A stretch of DNA of 64,000 nucleotides from Janthinobacterium sp. TND4EL3 (GTDB lineage Bacteria > Pseudomonadota > Gammaproteobacteria > Burkholderiales > Burkholderiaceae_D). Location: contig NZ_FTMV01000004.1 of assembly GCF_900156175.1 (NCBI RefSeq), positions 62,001 through 126,000 of the forward strand, read 5' to 3'. Positions 17,792-29,323 of this stretch are shown piece after piece. The first letter of the stretch is position 1; each line of letters begins with the position of its first letter. Both the position numbers and the translations under genes were made by a program. A model generated the notes under the pieces. That model saw nothing but the letters and a program-made list of their open reading frames with translations. It was not told the origin of the DNA and did no database searches.

Positions 17792-17872
17792 GGGCAAGAA
17801 TTCCTTATTCGCTATCGGTGTTGGCGGGGTTGGGGCAGACCATTGCCGGATGGGTTGGCTGCCAGAAGATGA

Positions 17873-17894
17873 TAATGATAACCCATTATCATTA
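17873..17894. promoter_or_regulatory. Fur/Zur-type palindrome between receptor and regulator genes
   Basis: TAATGATAA (17873-17881), four-base spacer CCCA, TTATCATTA (17886-17894): a perfect 9-4-9 palindrome close to Fur-family consensus halves. It lies 81 bp from the receptor start and 56 bp from the regulator start. Repression of both genes when metal is plentiful is the expected use. Confidence 0.75.
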
Positions 17895-17950
17895 CTGTGT
17901 GACAGTTTTTCCGGGCGGTAGATGCAGGCGGATGGTGTATTCTGTTGGCT

Positions 17951-18397
17951 ATGGAACGCACAACACGTCAAAAAACCGCTATTCAAGCCGCCATCGAGTC
18001 GGCCCAGCGCCCCCTGTCGGCGCAGGAAATCCTCGAACAGGCCAGCTTGCAGGTGAGGCAGCTGGGCATCGCCACCGTTTACCGCAACCTGAAATCGCTG
18101 GTGCTGGAAGAAAAGGTGCACGTGGTGACCTTGCCGGGCGAAAACCCGCGCTATGAGTCGAACACGGCCGCCAATCACCACCACCACCATTTCCAGTGCA
18201 CCACGTGCCAGCGCGTGTTCGACGTGCATGATTGCCCGGGCGACTTGAAGCGCATGGCGCCGCAAGGCTTTGTTGTCGAGCGCCACGAACTGACCCTGTA
18301 CGGCCGCTGCGCCGACTGCAATGCGGCCGCCGGCGCCACGGCGCCCGCGGCCGTAGCCACACCGCACGCCTGCGCCAGCCACCACGACCCGGCCTGA
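17951..18397 (+). CDS. Fur-family metalloregulator, probably Zur-like
   Basis: 148 residues. The N-terminal winged helix is [20 protein letters not shown] with [18 protein letters not shown], the Fur-family DNA-recognition helix. The dimerisation half has the HHHHHF metal motif and two structural zinc pairs, CTTC and CADC. The His/Ala-rich tail ends in [10 protein letters not shown] and might bind metal too. Its position opposite a ZnuD-like receptor suggests zinc (Zur) rather than iron, though the sequence alone does not prove metal choice. ATG 17951 was preferred over the in-frame TTG at 17945. Confidence 0.85.
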   Translation: MERTTRQKTAIQAAIESAQRPLSAQEILEQASLQVRQLGIATVYRNLKSLVLEEKVHVVTLPGENPRYESNTAANHHHHHFQCTTCQRVFDVHDCPGDLKRMAPQGFVVERHELTLYGRCADCNAAAGATAPAAVATPHACASHHDPA

Positions 18398-18471
18398 GTC
18401 GGCAGGCTGTCGATGTTGGCACGGGCGCAACAATGCCCTGGCTACCCGCCATTGCCGCACCCCATATCACG

Positions 18472-18477
18472 TATAAT
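18472..18477 (+). promoter_or_regulatory. -10 box of the alaS promoter
   Basis: Perfect TATAAT 40 bases ahead of the alaS ATG, in an otherwise non-coding 119-bp gap. No convincing -35 at 16-18 bp spacing. Confidence 0.55.
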
Positions 18478-18516
18478 CTTCCCTTTAAAGCTGCCGCCAC
18501 TCTTTGTCAAAAAAAC

Positions 18517-21129
<2,613 letters not shown>

Positions 21130-21177
21130 GGCGTAAGCTAGCAGGCATGCGGGTTTCCCACCCCACTGCCTCTTGAA

Positions 21178-21214
21178 AACGGCCCGCAGACGGTGTTTGC
21201 GGGCCGTTATTTCT
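21178..21214 (+). terminator. Terminator after alaS
   Basis: 11-bp perfect stem AACGGCCCGCA / TGCGGGCCGTT with a 9-base loop, followed by ATTTCTTTT. It lies 50 bases past the alaS stop. Confidence 0.85.
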
Positions 21215-21331
21215 TTTGGAATCCCGTTGTGACCCCACAACAGCCGATGAACTATTTTGGTGCAGCGCGTCAATGCCCCTGATTTAGAGTAGTATGTCGA
21301 AAATCAGTACAACAAAAATGGTGGGATATTG

Positions 21332-21592
21332 ATGATGAGCGACACACTACTTGATACCGAGATTATGGAATTTCACAAAGAACTCGACGCGCGGGGCTTG
21401 AATTGCCCGTTGCCGATTCTGAAGGCGAAAAAGGCTTTGTCAGAGCTGCAGAGCGGGGAAGTGCTGCGCATCATGGCAACCGATCCCGGTTCCGTGCGCG
21501 ACTTCCAGGCTTTCGCCAAGCAAACGGGCAATGCCCTGCTGTCGCACGTGCAGACGGGCACCGAATTCGTCTTCCTGATGCAACGCAAATAA
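21332..21592 (+). CDS. TusA/SirA-family sulfur-carrier-like protein
   Basis: 86 residues. The family signature C-P-x-P is present in DARGLNCPLPILKAKKAL, whose Cys in TusA carries persulfide sulfur for tRNA 2-thiouridine and other sulfur transfers. The rest (LQSGEVLRIMATDPGSVRDF) matches the two-layer alpha/beta fold. It has a single reactive Cys, so it is TusA-like rather than a YeeD/YedF fusion. Start choice is uncertain: ATG at 21332, 21335 or 21365 are in frame. It sits alone between alaS and etfB. Confidence 0.88.
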   Translation: MMSDTLLDTEIMEFHKELDARGLNCPLPILKAKKALSELQSGEVLRIMATDPGSVRDFQAFAKQTGNALLSHVQTGTEFVFLMQRK

Positions 21593-21740
21593 TCCTGCCG
21601 GCCGGGGCCGCCGTGGCGCGGCCTGGCTTTCTTCTTGCTGGGCCATTTCCACGCCCTTTTGCTGCCCTGCAGCGTAACGGCAGACTCCCCCGAAATCCCC
21701 GTAGTTGCACAGTTTAGATGGATTGCTCTAACAAAAAATC

Positions 21741-21788
21741 GCACGATCGTGCTTAAATTCGGTTCAGGATTCAAATTTCTCTTATAAT
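21741..21788 (+). promoter_or_regulatory. etfBA promoter region with a 12-bp palindrome
   Basis: A perfect TATAAT at 21783-21788 lies 57 bases before the etfB ATG. Upstream at 21741-21752 is the perfect palindrome GCACGATCGTGC. TetR-type regulators of fatty-acid/branched-chain degradation in beta-proteobacteria use palindromes of this kind, so control by such a regulator is plausible but inferred. Confidence 0.5.
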
Positions 21789-21844
21789 CGAACGCACAAT
21801 CAGCACTTGATCCGTCATTTTTATAATTTCCCAAAGGCATAGCT

Positions 21845-22594
21845 ATGAAAGTCTTGGTACCCGTCAAACGCGTGGTCGACTATAACGTCAAAGTCCGCGT
21901 CAAGAGTGACGGCACTGGCGTCGATACCGCCAACGTCAAAATGTCGATGAACCCTTTCGATGAGATCGCGCTGGAAGAAGCGATGCGCCTGAAAGAGGCC
22001 GGCAAGGTCACTGAAGTGGTCGCCATCTCCTGCGGCGTGACACAGTGCCAGGAAACCCTGCGCACCGCCATGGCCATCGGCGCCGACCGCGGCATCCTGG
22101 TGGAAACGACGACCGAACTGGAACCGCTGGCCGTGGCCAAGCTGGTCAAATCCCTGGCCGAGAAAGAACAGCCGCAACTGATCATCCTGGGCAAACAGGC
22201 GATCGACGACGACAGCAACCAGACGGGCCAGATGCTCGCTGCCCTGCTGGGTTGGCCGCAAGCCACGTTCGCTTCGAAAGTCGTGCTGGAAGACGGCAAA
22301 GTCACCGTCACGCGCGAAGTCGATGGCGGCCTGGAAACCCTGGCATTGACCTTGCCAGCGATCATCACCACCGACCTGCGTTTGAACGAGCCACGCTATG
22401 TGACCTTGCCGAACATCATGAAGGCAAAGAAAAAGCCCCTCGAGACCGTCAAGCCGGAAGACCTGGGCGTCGACGTTGCGCCGCGCCTGAAGACGCTGAA
22501 AGTCGTCGAGCCAGCCAAGCGCTCGGCCGGCATCAAGGTAGCAGACGTGGCCACGCTGGTCGCCAAGCTGCGTACCGAAGCCAAAGTCATCTAA
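21845..22594 (+). CDS. etfB: Electron transfer flavoprotein subunit beta
   Basis: 249 residues, usual EtfB length. With EtfA it accepts electrons from acyl-CoA dehydrogenases and passes them to ETF:quinone oxidoreductase. The start [20 protein letters not shown] and the signature segment [20 protein letters not shown] near the C-terminus are characteristic, as is [18 protein letters not shown]. It is followed by etfA after 40 bases and is preceded by a palindrome and -10 box. Confidence 0.96.
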   Translation: MKVLVPVKRVVDYNVKVRVKSDGTGVDTANVKMSMNPFDEIALEEAMRLKEAGKVTEVVAISCGVTQCQETLRTAMAIGADRGILVETTTELEPLAVAKLVKSLAEKEQPQLIILGKQAIDDDSNQTGQMLAALLGWPQATFASKVVLEDGKVTVTREVDGGLETLALTLPAIITTDLRLNEPRYVTLPNIMKAKKKPLETVKPEDLGVDVAPRLKTLKVVEPAKRSAGIKVADVATLVAKLRTEAKVI

Positions 22595-22634
22595 GCGGCT
22601 TTGCCGTCACTCCAGAACAATTACAGGACATATC

Positions 22635-23567
22635 ATGGTCGCATTAGTTATTGCTGAACACGACAACGCTACCGTAAAGGGCAGCACCCACCACACCGTG
22701 ACCGCGGCTGCCCAGTGCGGCGGCGACGTGCACGTACTGGTCGCAGGTTCGAACGCCTCGGCTGCCGCCGCTGCCGCCGCGCAGATCGCCGGCGTGACGA
22801 AAGTCATCGTGGCCGACGCGCCATACTTTGCCGACGGCCTGGCCGAGAACGTGGCCGAGCAAGTGCTGGCCATCGCCGGCAACTACAGCCACATCCTGGC
22901 GCCAGCCACCGCCTACGGCAAGAACATCCTGCCGCGCGTGGCCGCCAAGCTGGACGTAGCGCAAATCTCGGAAATCACCAAGGTCGACTCGCCAGATACG
23001 TTCGAGCGCCCGATCTACGCCGGTAACGCCATTGCCACCGTGCAATCTGGCGACAAGGTCAAGGTCATCACCGTGCGCACCACCGGTTTCGACGCCGCTG
23101 CCGCCACCGGCGGTTCGGCTGCCACGGAAACCGTCGCCGCCGTTGGCGACAATGGCAAGTCCGCCTTCGTGGGCCGCGAACTGGCCAAGTCCGACCGTCC
23201 TGAACTGACCGCCGCGAAAATCATCGTGTCGGGCGGCCGTGGCATGGGTTCGGCCGAGAACTTCCACATCCTGGAGCCGCTGGCCGACAAGCTGGGCGCC
23301 GCCATGGGTGCTTCGCGCGCCGCCGTCGACGCCGGCTTCGTGCCGAACGACTGGCAAGTGGGCCAGACGGGCAAGATCGTCGCGCCATCGCTGTACATCG
23401 CCGTCGGCATCTCGGGCGCGATCCAGCATCTGGCCGGCATGAAGGACTCGAAGACCATCGTCGCCATCAACAAGGATCCGGAAGCGCCGATCTTTGCCGT
23501 GGCCGACTACGGCATCGTGGGCGATCTGTTCGAGATCGTGCCGCAACTGGTCAAAGAACTGGGCTAA
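22635..23567 (+). CDS. etfA: Electron transfer flavoprotein subunit alpha
   Basis: 310 residues, standard EtfA length. The C-terminal FAD-binding half has the conserved [20 protein letters not shown], then [20 protein letters not shown] and [20 protein letters not shown]. It forms the FAD-bearing heterodimer with EtfB. AGGA lies ahead of the ATG. The acyl-CoA dehydrogenase downstream is a likely electron donor for this flavoprotein. Confidence 0.96.
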   Translation: MVALVIAEHDNATVKGSTHHTVTAAAQCGGDVHVLVAGSNASAAAAAAAQIAGVTKVIVADAPYFADGLAENVAEQVLAIAGNYSHILAPATAYGKNILPRVAAKLDVAQISEITKVDSPDTFERPIYAGNAIATVQSGDKVKVITVRTTGFDAAAATGGSAATETVAAVGDNGKSAFVGRELAKSDRPELTAAKIIVSGGRGMGSAENFHILEPLADKLGAAMGASRAAVDAGFVPNDWQVGQTGKIVAPSLYIAVGISGAIQHLAGMKDSKTIVAINKDPEAPIFAVADYGIVGDLFEIVPQLVKELG

Positions 23568-23596
23568 GTCTTACCCATTCAGGTTTTGTTATTGAC

Positions 23597-23645
23597 AAAG
23601 CCACGCCGGCCCGCCCCACACGGCGAGCCGCGCGTGGCTTTTTTC
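23597..23645 (+). terminator. Terminator between etfA and the acyl-CoA dehydrogenase gene
   Basis: 10-bp stem AAAGCCACGC / GCGTGGCTTT with a long GC-rich loop, followed by TTTTT. It sits 30 bases after the etfA stop and 13 bases ahead of the next start, so it ends or attenuates etfBA transcription. Confidence 0.75.
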
Positions 23646-23657
23646 TTGGAGAAATAG

Positions 23658-25448
23658 ATGAGCTATCAAGCCCCGCTGAAAGACATGTTGTTCGTGATGA
23701 ACGAACTGGCCGGCCTGGCCGAAATCCACACTTTGCCCGGCTGCGAAGACGCCACGCCCGATACGGCCGAAGCCGTGCTGGAAGAAAACGCCAAGTTCTG
23801 CGGCGGCGTGGTGGCCCCCCTGAACTGGCCCAGCGACAAGGAGCCGAGCTTCTGGCACGACGGCCAGGTGACGACCTCGAAAGGCTTCAAGGAAGCGTTC
23901 AAGGCCTACGGCGAAGCGGGCTGGCAGGGCGTGCAGCATCCGACCGAGTTCGGCGGCCAGGGCTTGCCCAAGCTCTTGGCCACGCCGTGCATCGAAATGC
24001 TCAATTCGGCCAGCATTTCGTTCGCCCTGGTCGCCTTGCTGTCGGACGGCGCCATCGAAGCGCTGCTGACGGCCGGCAGCGACGCGCAAAAGGCGACGTA
24101 CCTGGAAAACCTGGTGTCGGGCAAGTGGACGGGCACCATGAACCTGACGGAGCCGCAGGCCGGCTCCGACCTGGCCGCCGTGCGCACGCGCGCCGTGCCG
24201 CAGGACGATGGCACGTATAAAGTCTTTGGCACGAAGATTTTCATCACGTATGGCGAACACGACATGGCGGAAAACATCGTCCACCTGGTGCTGGCCCGCA
24301 CGCCGGACGCACCGGCCGGCGTGAAAGGCATTTCGCTGTTCATCGTGCCGAAATTCCTCGTCAACGCGGATGGCAGCCTCGGTGCGCGCAATGACGCGCA
24401 TTGCGTTTCCATCGAGCACAAGCTGGGCATCAAGGCCAGCCCGACGGCTGTGCTGCAGTTCGGCGACCACGGCGGCGCCATCGGCACCCTGGTGGGCGAA
24501 GAAAACCGCGGCCTCGAATACATGTTCATCATGATGAACGCGGCCCGCTTCGGCGTGGGCCTGCAGGGCATCGGCCTGGCCGAGCGCGCCTATCAGCAAG
24601 CCGTGGCGTTCGCCAAGGACCGCGTGCAGTCGCGCGACCTGGCTGGTTCCGCCGGTCCTGTCTCCATCATCCACCACCCGGACGTGCGCCGCATGCTGAT
24701 GTCGATGCGCTCGCAGACGGAGGCGGCGCGCGCGCTGGCCTACGTGGGCGCGGCCATCAGCGACGTGGCGCACCACCATCCGGACGCCGGGGTGCGCGCG
24801 GAAAGCCTGGCCACGTATGAATACCTGGTGCCCGTGATCAAGGGGTGGTCCACGGAAATGTCGCAGGACGTCACGCGCGACGGCGTGCAGGTGCATGGCG
24901 GCATGGGTTTCATTGAGGAAACAGGCGCCGCCCAGCATTACCGCGACGCCAAGATCCTGACGATCTACGAAGGCACGACGGCCATCCAGGCGAACGACCT
25001 CGTGGGCCGCAAGACGGTGCGCGACGGCGGCGCCGTGGCGAAAGCCATCATCGCCCAGGTGCGCGCCACGGAAGCCCAGCTGGGCGAGCTGACCGGCGCC
25101 GACTTCCAGGCCATGCAGCGCCACCTGGCCGAAGGCAGCGCCGCGCTGGAAGCCGTGGTCGAGTATGTGGTGGCGAACATGAAGACGGATATCAAGGCCG
25201 TCTTCGCGGGCAGCGTGCCCTACCTGAAACTGGCTGGCATCGTGCTGGGCGGCTGGCAAATGGCGCGCGCGGCCGTGGCGGCGCAGCAAAAGCTGGGCGA
25301 GGGCAGCGGCGACGCGGCGTTCTACAAGGCGAAGATCGCCACGGCCCGCTTCTTTGCCGACCACATCCTGTCGCAGGCACCGGGCTTGCGCGCCACCATC
25401 ATCGACGGCAGCGCGGGCGTGATGGCGCTGTCGGAAGAGCAGTTTTAA
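23658..25448 (+). CDS. Acyl-CoA dehydrogenase, large FadE5/AidB-like type with C-terminal extension
   Basis: 596 residues, about 200 more than classic short-chain enzymes. The core shows the FAD/substrate signatures MNLTEPQAGSDLAAVRTRAV and QVHGGMGFIEETGAAQHYRD, and KILTIYEGTTAIQANDLVGR. The N-terminus YQAPLKDMLFVMNEL and the C-terminal helical part mark the 590-600 residue subgroup seen in beta-proteobacteria. It would oxidise an acyl-CoA and reduce ETF, whose genes precede it. Chain-length preference is not readable. A strong terminator follows. Confidence 0.93.
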   Translation: MSYQAPLKDMLFVMNELAGLAEIHTLPGCEDATPDTAEAVLEENAKFCGGVVAPLNWPSDKEPSFWHDGQVTTSKGFKEAFKAYGEAGWQGVQHPTEFGGQGLPKLLATPCIEMLNSASISFALVALLSDGAIEALLTAGSDAQKATYLENLVSGKWTGTMNLTEPQAGSDLAAVRTRAVPQDDGTYKVFGTKIFITYGEHDMAENIVHLVLARTPDAPAGVKGISLFIVPKFLVNADGSLGARNDAHCVSIEHKLGIKASPTAVLQFGDHGGAIGTLVGEENRGLEYMFIMMNAARFGVGLQGIGLAERAYQQAVAFAKDRVQSRDLAGSAGPVSIIHHPDVRRMLMSMRSQTEAARALAYVGAAISDVAHHHPDAGVRAESLATYEYLVPVIKGWSTEMSQDVTRDGVQVHGGMGFIEETGAAQHYRDAKILTIYEGTTAIQANDLVGRKTVRDGGAVAKAIIAQVRATEAQLGELTGADFQAMQRHLAEGSAALEAVVEYVVANMKTDIKAVFAGSVPYLKLAGIVLGGWQMARAAVAAQQKLGEGSGDAAFYKAKIATARFFADHILSQAPGLRATIIDGSAGVMALSEEQF

Positions 25449-25482
25449 GTTGACGCGGGGCCGGCGAGAGCCGGCTGAATGC

Positions 25483-25519
25483 AAAAAAAGCGCTGGAGAG
25501 TGATCTCCAGCGCTTTTTT
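25483..25519 (+). terminator. Strong terminator after the acyl-CoA dehydrogenase gene
   Basis: AAAGCGCTGGAGA / TCTCCAGCGCTTT perfect stem with a GTGA loop and A- and T-tracts on the two sides. 35 bases past the stop. It can work in both directions. Confidence 0.92.
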
Positions 25520-25639
25520 ATTTCTGTCAAGAATGCTTGGGAACGCGTTCAGGGCAAGGCGCCTTGTCGCCGTCCGCCGCTAGTACGGCAATGTCGGCCA
25601 GACCGGGGCAACGCCGCCATGGATGCTTTCCCTGCGTTC

Positions 25640-26266
25640 TTAACGGCGGGCGATGCCGTTGCCCGAATTGCGTACCAAGTCGCCAGCAGCCAGTCCTGGG
25701 TCCTGGTCAAACGCGAAGTCGGCCTTGGCGCCCGTTTCGTATTGCACGGTCACGGTCCAGGTCTTGGCGTTCTTCATGTGGCCTTCGACTTGCTTGCCGG
25801 CATACGCGCCGCCGGCGGCACCGGCCAGGGTGGCCAGGTCCTTGCCGCGTCCGCCGCCTACCTGGCGGCCCAGCAGGGCGCCGGCCACGCCGCCGCCTAT
25901 CATGCCCAGCGCGCCGCCTTCGCCCGCTTTTTCAGTGACGTTGACGGCCAGCACCTTGCCGCACTCGGCGCAGATCTGGTGCTGCGGCTGCTTGGAAGGC
26001 TGGCTGGCGTAGGAATTGCCCGCTTTTTGCGCGGCCTTGGCGTTGATGATGGCCTGGTCGTATTCGCCCTTGGCGTCGCGCAGGCATTGCATGCGGGCTT
26101 TGGAGCTGCTTTCTTCTGCGCACAATTTCTTGTCGTCCGCATAGCGCGTATTGGCTTGCTTCGTGTCGTAGGCGTATTGCGCCTTCGGCGACAGGTTTTG
26201 CGCGAAGGCGGATGTGCTGAACAGGGCGGTGACGGCCACTGCGATGAGGTATGGGCGACGAATCAT
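25640..26266 (-). CDS. Exported glycine-zipper (2TM-type) envelope protein
   Basis: 208 residues from the ATG at 26266, supported by AGGAG 6 nt upstream and a good signal peptide (IAVAVTALFSTSAFAQ). The mature part has a Cys-containing region with CAEESSSKARMQCLRDAKGE and a CAEC pair. It then has a glycine zipper GMIGGGVAGALLGRQVGGGR and AGAAGGAYAGKQVEGHMK, as in SlyB/RcnB-like 17-kDa surface-antigen proteins. The tail WTVTVQYETGAKADFAFDQD is the usual beta-rich end. Probably in the periplasm or outer membrane; exact role unknown. Confidence 0.85.
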   Translation of the reverse strand: MIRRPYLIAVAVTALFSTSAFAQNLSPKAQYAYDTKQANTRYADDKKLCAEESSSKARMQCLRDAKGEYDQAIINAKAAQKAGNSYASQPSKQPQHQICAECGKVLAVNVTEKAGEGGALGMIGGGVAGALLGRQVGGGRGKDLATLAGAAGGAYAGKQVEGHMKNAKTWTVTVQYETGAKADFAFDQDPGLAAGDLVRNSGNGIARR

Positions 26267-26402
26267 GATCTTCTCCTGGGGTGTGTTGAATGTGCCGGTA
26301 ATGTTGGCATTGTGAATGCAGTATAGAGGAAAATCATGATTGCTTACCAACACTTACATGTGCGTGCGGGGCGGCCGGCGTGATGTCATTTCTGTACGGA
26401 AA

Positions 26403-26837
26403 TTAACCGTAGGCGCCGCCCGTGTACAGCAGGTCGAACAGCCGGGCCATGGTAGCGATCAGCACGCCTGCGCCCAGCATCAGGGTGGCCACCAGCACGA
26501 CGGCCAGCGGCCAGCCCGTATCCGACAGGCGGCTTGATGCGGCGTTGTAGCGGGCATCCCACTTGTCGTCCGGCATCAAGCCCAGTACCAGCGCTTCGAG
26601 GAAGCCGCCCAGTGCGGACAGGGTCAGCGGCAGTATCTGATAAAACCAGTCGGCCTCGGGAAAGGCCTGGCGCAGGACCAGGCAGGCGGGCAGGGCGGCC
26701 AGATGCAGCCAGCCCCAGCGGTCCCTGGCGCCATGCAGGTAGAAGCGGTGCGCGCCCACGGCGCCCAGCAGGAAAGCCAGCAGCGACGTGAACGCCTTGT
26801 TCTTGTGCGAGTGTTGCAAAACAGTCGTGGTGTTCAT
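26403..26837 (-). CDS. TM2-domain membrane protein
   Basis: 144 residues. The N-terminal pair KNKAFTSLLAFLLGAVGAHR and FYLHGARDRWGWLHL match the TM2 fold (two helices joined by a G-x-H-R-F-Y-L-G-like turn). Two further hydrophobic segments follow (ILPLTLSALGGFLEALVLGL, LAVVLVATLMLGAGVLIATM). Inner-membrane protein of unknown function. It is monocistronic. Confidence 0.8.
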   Translation of the reverse strand: MNTTTVLQHSHKNKAFTSLLAFLLGAVGAHRFYLHGARDRWGWLHLAALPACLVLRQAFPEADWFYQILPLTLSALGGFLEALVLGLMPDDKWDARYNAASSRLSDTGWPLAVVLVATLMLGAGVLIATMARLFDLLYTGGAYG

Positions 26838-27042
26838 GGGACTCCAGAGTTGCTCATCGGTAAAGATAGTCAGTATTGCTCATTGTCGCCCGCAGCGATA
26901 GCATTTTTATCGGACATTGTGCGATGATATTGCCTGATTCCGTGCATCGCCGGCACGATAGGCGCACGCGCCTATTGCGTCTTCGGCGATGTCTGGTCAT
27001 AATGTTTGATTAGCCCAAATTACACGCCCGTCATCATAACGC

Positions 27043-27072
27043 TTGCTGCCTGGCGGTAAAGCGCGCTATAAT
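27043..27072 (+). promoter_or_regulatory. Sigma-70 promoter of the rpsP operon
   Basis: TTGCTG (27043-27048), 18-bp spacer, perfect TATAAT (27067-27072), 40 bases before the rpsP ATG. Confidence 0.7.
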
Positions 27073-27112
27073 TTGCGGCTTTTTCCGCCTCAGCACACTT
27101 TTTGGAAATATT

Positions 27113-27364
27113 ATGGTCGTTATTCGTTTAGCTCGTGGAGGCGCCAAGAAGCGCCCGTTCTTCAACATCGTCGCTACTGATTCGCGCAATCGCCGCGATG
27201 GTCGCTTCATTGAGCGTATCGGTTTTTACAACCCGATGGCGCAAGGTGGCGAAGTTCCACTGCGTATCACCGCAGACCGTCTGGCCTACTGGCAAGGCGT
27301 TGGCGCACAATTGTCGCCAACCGTTGCCCGTCTGGTTGCCAGCAACGGCAAAGCAGCAGCTTAA
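27113..27364 (+). CDS. rpsP: 30S ribosomal protein S16
   Basis: 83 residues, normal S16 length. The N-terminus [20 protein letters not shown] and [16 protein letters not shown] are diagnostic. It is the first gene of the conserved rpsP-rimM-trmD-rplS operon and is preceded by a sigma-70 promoter. S16 stabilises the 5' domain of 16S rRNA during 30S assembly. Confidence 0.97.
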   Translation: MVVIRLARGGAKKRPFFNIVATDSRNRRDGRFIERIGFYNPMAQGGEVPLRITADRLAYWQGVGAQLSPTVARLVASNGKAAA

Positions 27365-27377
27365 TTAGATCACTGGT

Positions 27378-27935
27378 TTGACGGTCAAGACTGCATCCGG
27401 GGTGAAAGTCCCCGATGACCTGGTACAGGTAGGCTATGTCTCCGGTGCCTATGGCATTGCTGGCGGGGTCAGGATCACTCCTTTCTCCGACGACGCGGAT
27501 GCATTATTAAGCGTCAAGACCTGGTGGTTTGATAAACCGACCTTGCATGATGTTCAAGTCAGGCAAGCGAAGTTACACGGCGGCGACGTCGTGGCCCAGC
27601 TGGTGGGTGTGGTCGGGCGGGATGCCGCAGAAGCGCTGAAAGGCGTGTCTGTGCAAATTCCGCGTAGCCATTTCCCGACGCTGTCGGCCGATGAATTTTA
27701 CTGGTCCGATCTGATCGGACTGACAGTCGAGAATTTGCAAGGCGAGTGCCTCGGCACAGTGCACGACATGATGAGCAATGGTCCGCAGTCGATCTTGCGC
27801 GTTACGCCCGTCGCCACTGCCGATGAGACCGTTGAAAAGGCGCCTGAGCGCCTGATCCCGTTTGTTGGCCAGTTTGTCATTCACGTTGACAAGGCTGCCG
27901 GCAAGATCACGGTCGACTGGGGCCTCGATTATTAA
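27378..27935 (+). CDS. rimM: Ribosome maturation factor RimM
   Basis: 185 residues. The N-terminal barrel has [20 protein letters not shown] and the PRC-barrel half has [20 protein letters not shown] and [20 protein letters not shown]. RimM assists 30S 3'-domain assembly. The gene opens with a TTG at 27378 under the usual reading; an in-frame GTG at 27402 is possible. It sits 13 bases after rpsP and 50 bases before trmD. Confidence 0.95.
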   Translation: MTVKTASGVKVPDDLVQVGYVSGAYGIAGGVRITPFSDDADALLSVKTWWFDKPTLHDVQVRQAKLHGGDVVAQLVGVVGRDAAEALKGVSVQIPRSHFPTLSADEFYWSDLIGLTVENLQGECLGTVHDMMSNGPQSILRVTPVATADETVEKAPERLIPFVGQFVIHVDKAAGKITVDWGLDY

Positions 27936-27985
27936 ACCGCCTGCGCATAACTTTGCGCCGGGCAATGTTTTCAGGATGGCGAGCG

Positions 27986-28732
27986 ATGCAATTTGATGTC
28001 GTGACCCTGTTCCCGGAAATGTTTGCCGCGCTGACGCAGTCGGGTGTGACCCGGCGTGCCTTCGAGCAGGGTAAATGTGGCTTGTCGCTGTGGAATCCCC
28101 GCGATTTCACGACCGACAATCACCGCACCGTGGATGACCGCCCGTATGGCGGCGGCCCCGGCATGGTGATGATGGCCCGACCGCTCGAGGCGACAATTAA
28201 TGCCGCCAAGCAACGCCAGACGGAACTGGGACTGGCCGCGCCGCGCGTGGTGTTCATGTCGCCGCAAGGCCGTCCGCTCACGCATGAGCGTGTCACGCAG
28301 TTGAAAGCCGAGCCTGGTCTCGTCATCCTGTGCGGCCGCTATGAAGCCGTGGACCAGCGTTTGCTGGACCGTTGCGTCGATGAAGAGATCAGCATGGGCG
28401 ATTTTGTCCTGTCGGGCGGTGAATTGCCCGCCATGACGCTGATGGATGCGGTGATCCGCCTGTTGCCCGGTGTCCTGAACACGGAAGCATCGGCCATCGA
28501 GGACAGCTTCGTCAATGGATTGCTTGATTCGCCGCACTATACGCGGCCGGAAACGTATGAAGGCATGGCCGTGCCGCCCGTCTTAATGGGTGGCAATCAT
28601 GCCGAGATCGTCAAGTGGCGCCGCCAGCGCATGCTGGAAGCGACCGCGACCAAGCGTCCTGACCTGCTGGTCAGTGCGCGCGCCGCCGGCTTGCTCAGCA
28701 AGGCCGACGAAAAATTCCTGGCCAGCCTGTAA
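27986..28732 (+). CDS. trmD: tRNA (guanine-N1)-methyltransferase
   Basis: 248 residues from the ATG at 27986, giving the family-typical start [20 protein letters not shown]. Knotted SPOUT fold motifs: [34 protein letters not shown] and [20 protein letters not shown]. It methylates G37 of tRNAs with G36, preventing +1 frameshifts. Longer in-frame starts at 27953 and 27965 are less like the family. Third gene of the operon. Confidence 0.96.
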   Translation: MQFDVVTLFPEMFAALTQSGVTRRAFEQGKCGLSLWNPRDFTTDNHRTVDDRPYGGGPGMVMMARPLEATINAAKQRQTELGLAAPRVVFMSPQGRPLTHERVTQLKAEPGLVILCGRYEAVDQRLLDRCVDEEISMGDFVLSGGELPAMTLMDAVIRLLPGVLNTEASAIEDSFVNGLLDSPHYTRPETYEGMAVPPVLMGGNHAEIVKWRRQRMLEATATKRPDLLVSARAAGLLSKADEKFLASL

Positions 28733-28862
28733 GCCGTCCCCGGACGGCCGGCAGGGTGGACAGTAGTGCCGGGCATGTTGCCCATATTGTATTACCCATC
28801 CTCTACCGGGCGGATACTTGCTATCCACAGTGCGCCGGCATGATGGTTTTCGGAGTTATAAA

Positions 28863-29246
28863 ATGGACTTGATTCAACAATTAGAGCAGGAAGAAATTGC
28901 TCGTCTGGGTAAAACCATTCCTGAATTCGCACCAGGCGATACCGTTATCGTCAGCGTCAACGTCGTCGAAGGTACGCGCAAGCGCGCCCAGGCATACGAA
29001 GGCGTCGTTATCTCCCGTCGTAACCGTGGCCTGAACTCGAACTTCATCGTTCGCAAGATCTCGTCCGGCGAAGGCGTCGAGCGTACGTTCCAACTGTACT
29101 CGCCGCTGATCGCTTCGATCGAAGTGAAACGCCGTGGTGACGTTCGCCGCGCCAAGCTGTACTATCTGCGTGAGCGTTCGGGTAAATCGGCGCGTATCAA
29201 AGAAAAATTGCCAAACCGCCGCGTTGTGGCGAAAGCAAGCGCGTAA
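28863..29246 (+). CDS. rplS: 50S ribosomal protein L19
   Basis: 127 residues from ATG 28863, with GGAG 8 nt upstream. Diagnostic segments: [40 protein letters not shown] and [20 protein letters not shown]. It forms an intersubunit contact at the 30S/50S interface. A 130-bp gap from trmD may hold an extra promoter. The terminator directly after ends the operon. Confidence 0.97.
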   Translation: MDLIQQLEQEEIARLGKTIPEFAPGDTVIVSVNVVEGTRKRAQAYEGVVISRRNRGLNSNFIVRKISSGEGVERTFQLYSPLIASIEVKRRGDVRRAKLYYLRERSGKSARIKEKLPNRRVVAKASA

Positions 29247-29264
29247 TATCAGCGTCTGCGTTGG

Positions 29265-29296
29265 GAAAAGGGGTGCCTCTCGGCGCCCCTTTTTTA
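29265..29296 (+). terminator. Terminator after rplS
   Basis: AAAAGGGGTGCC / GGCGCCCCTTTT stem (one G-T pair) with a TCTC loop, followed by a T-run, 20 bases past the rplS stop. Confidence 0.9.
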
Positions 29297-29323
29297 TTCT
29301 GAATTGTCTATGGGACAAGCTGC

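Noticed and set aside
27400-27416. GGGGTGAAAGTCCCC in the early rimM region as a riboswitch or intron motif
   Set aside because: It is inside a coding frame and has none of the surrounding conserved structure.
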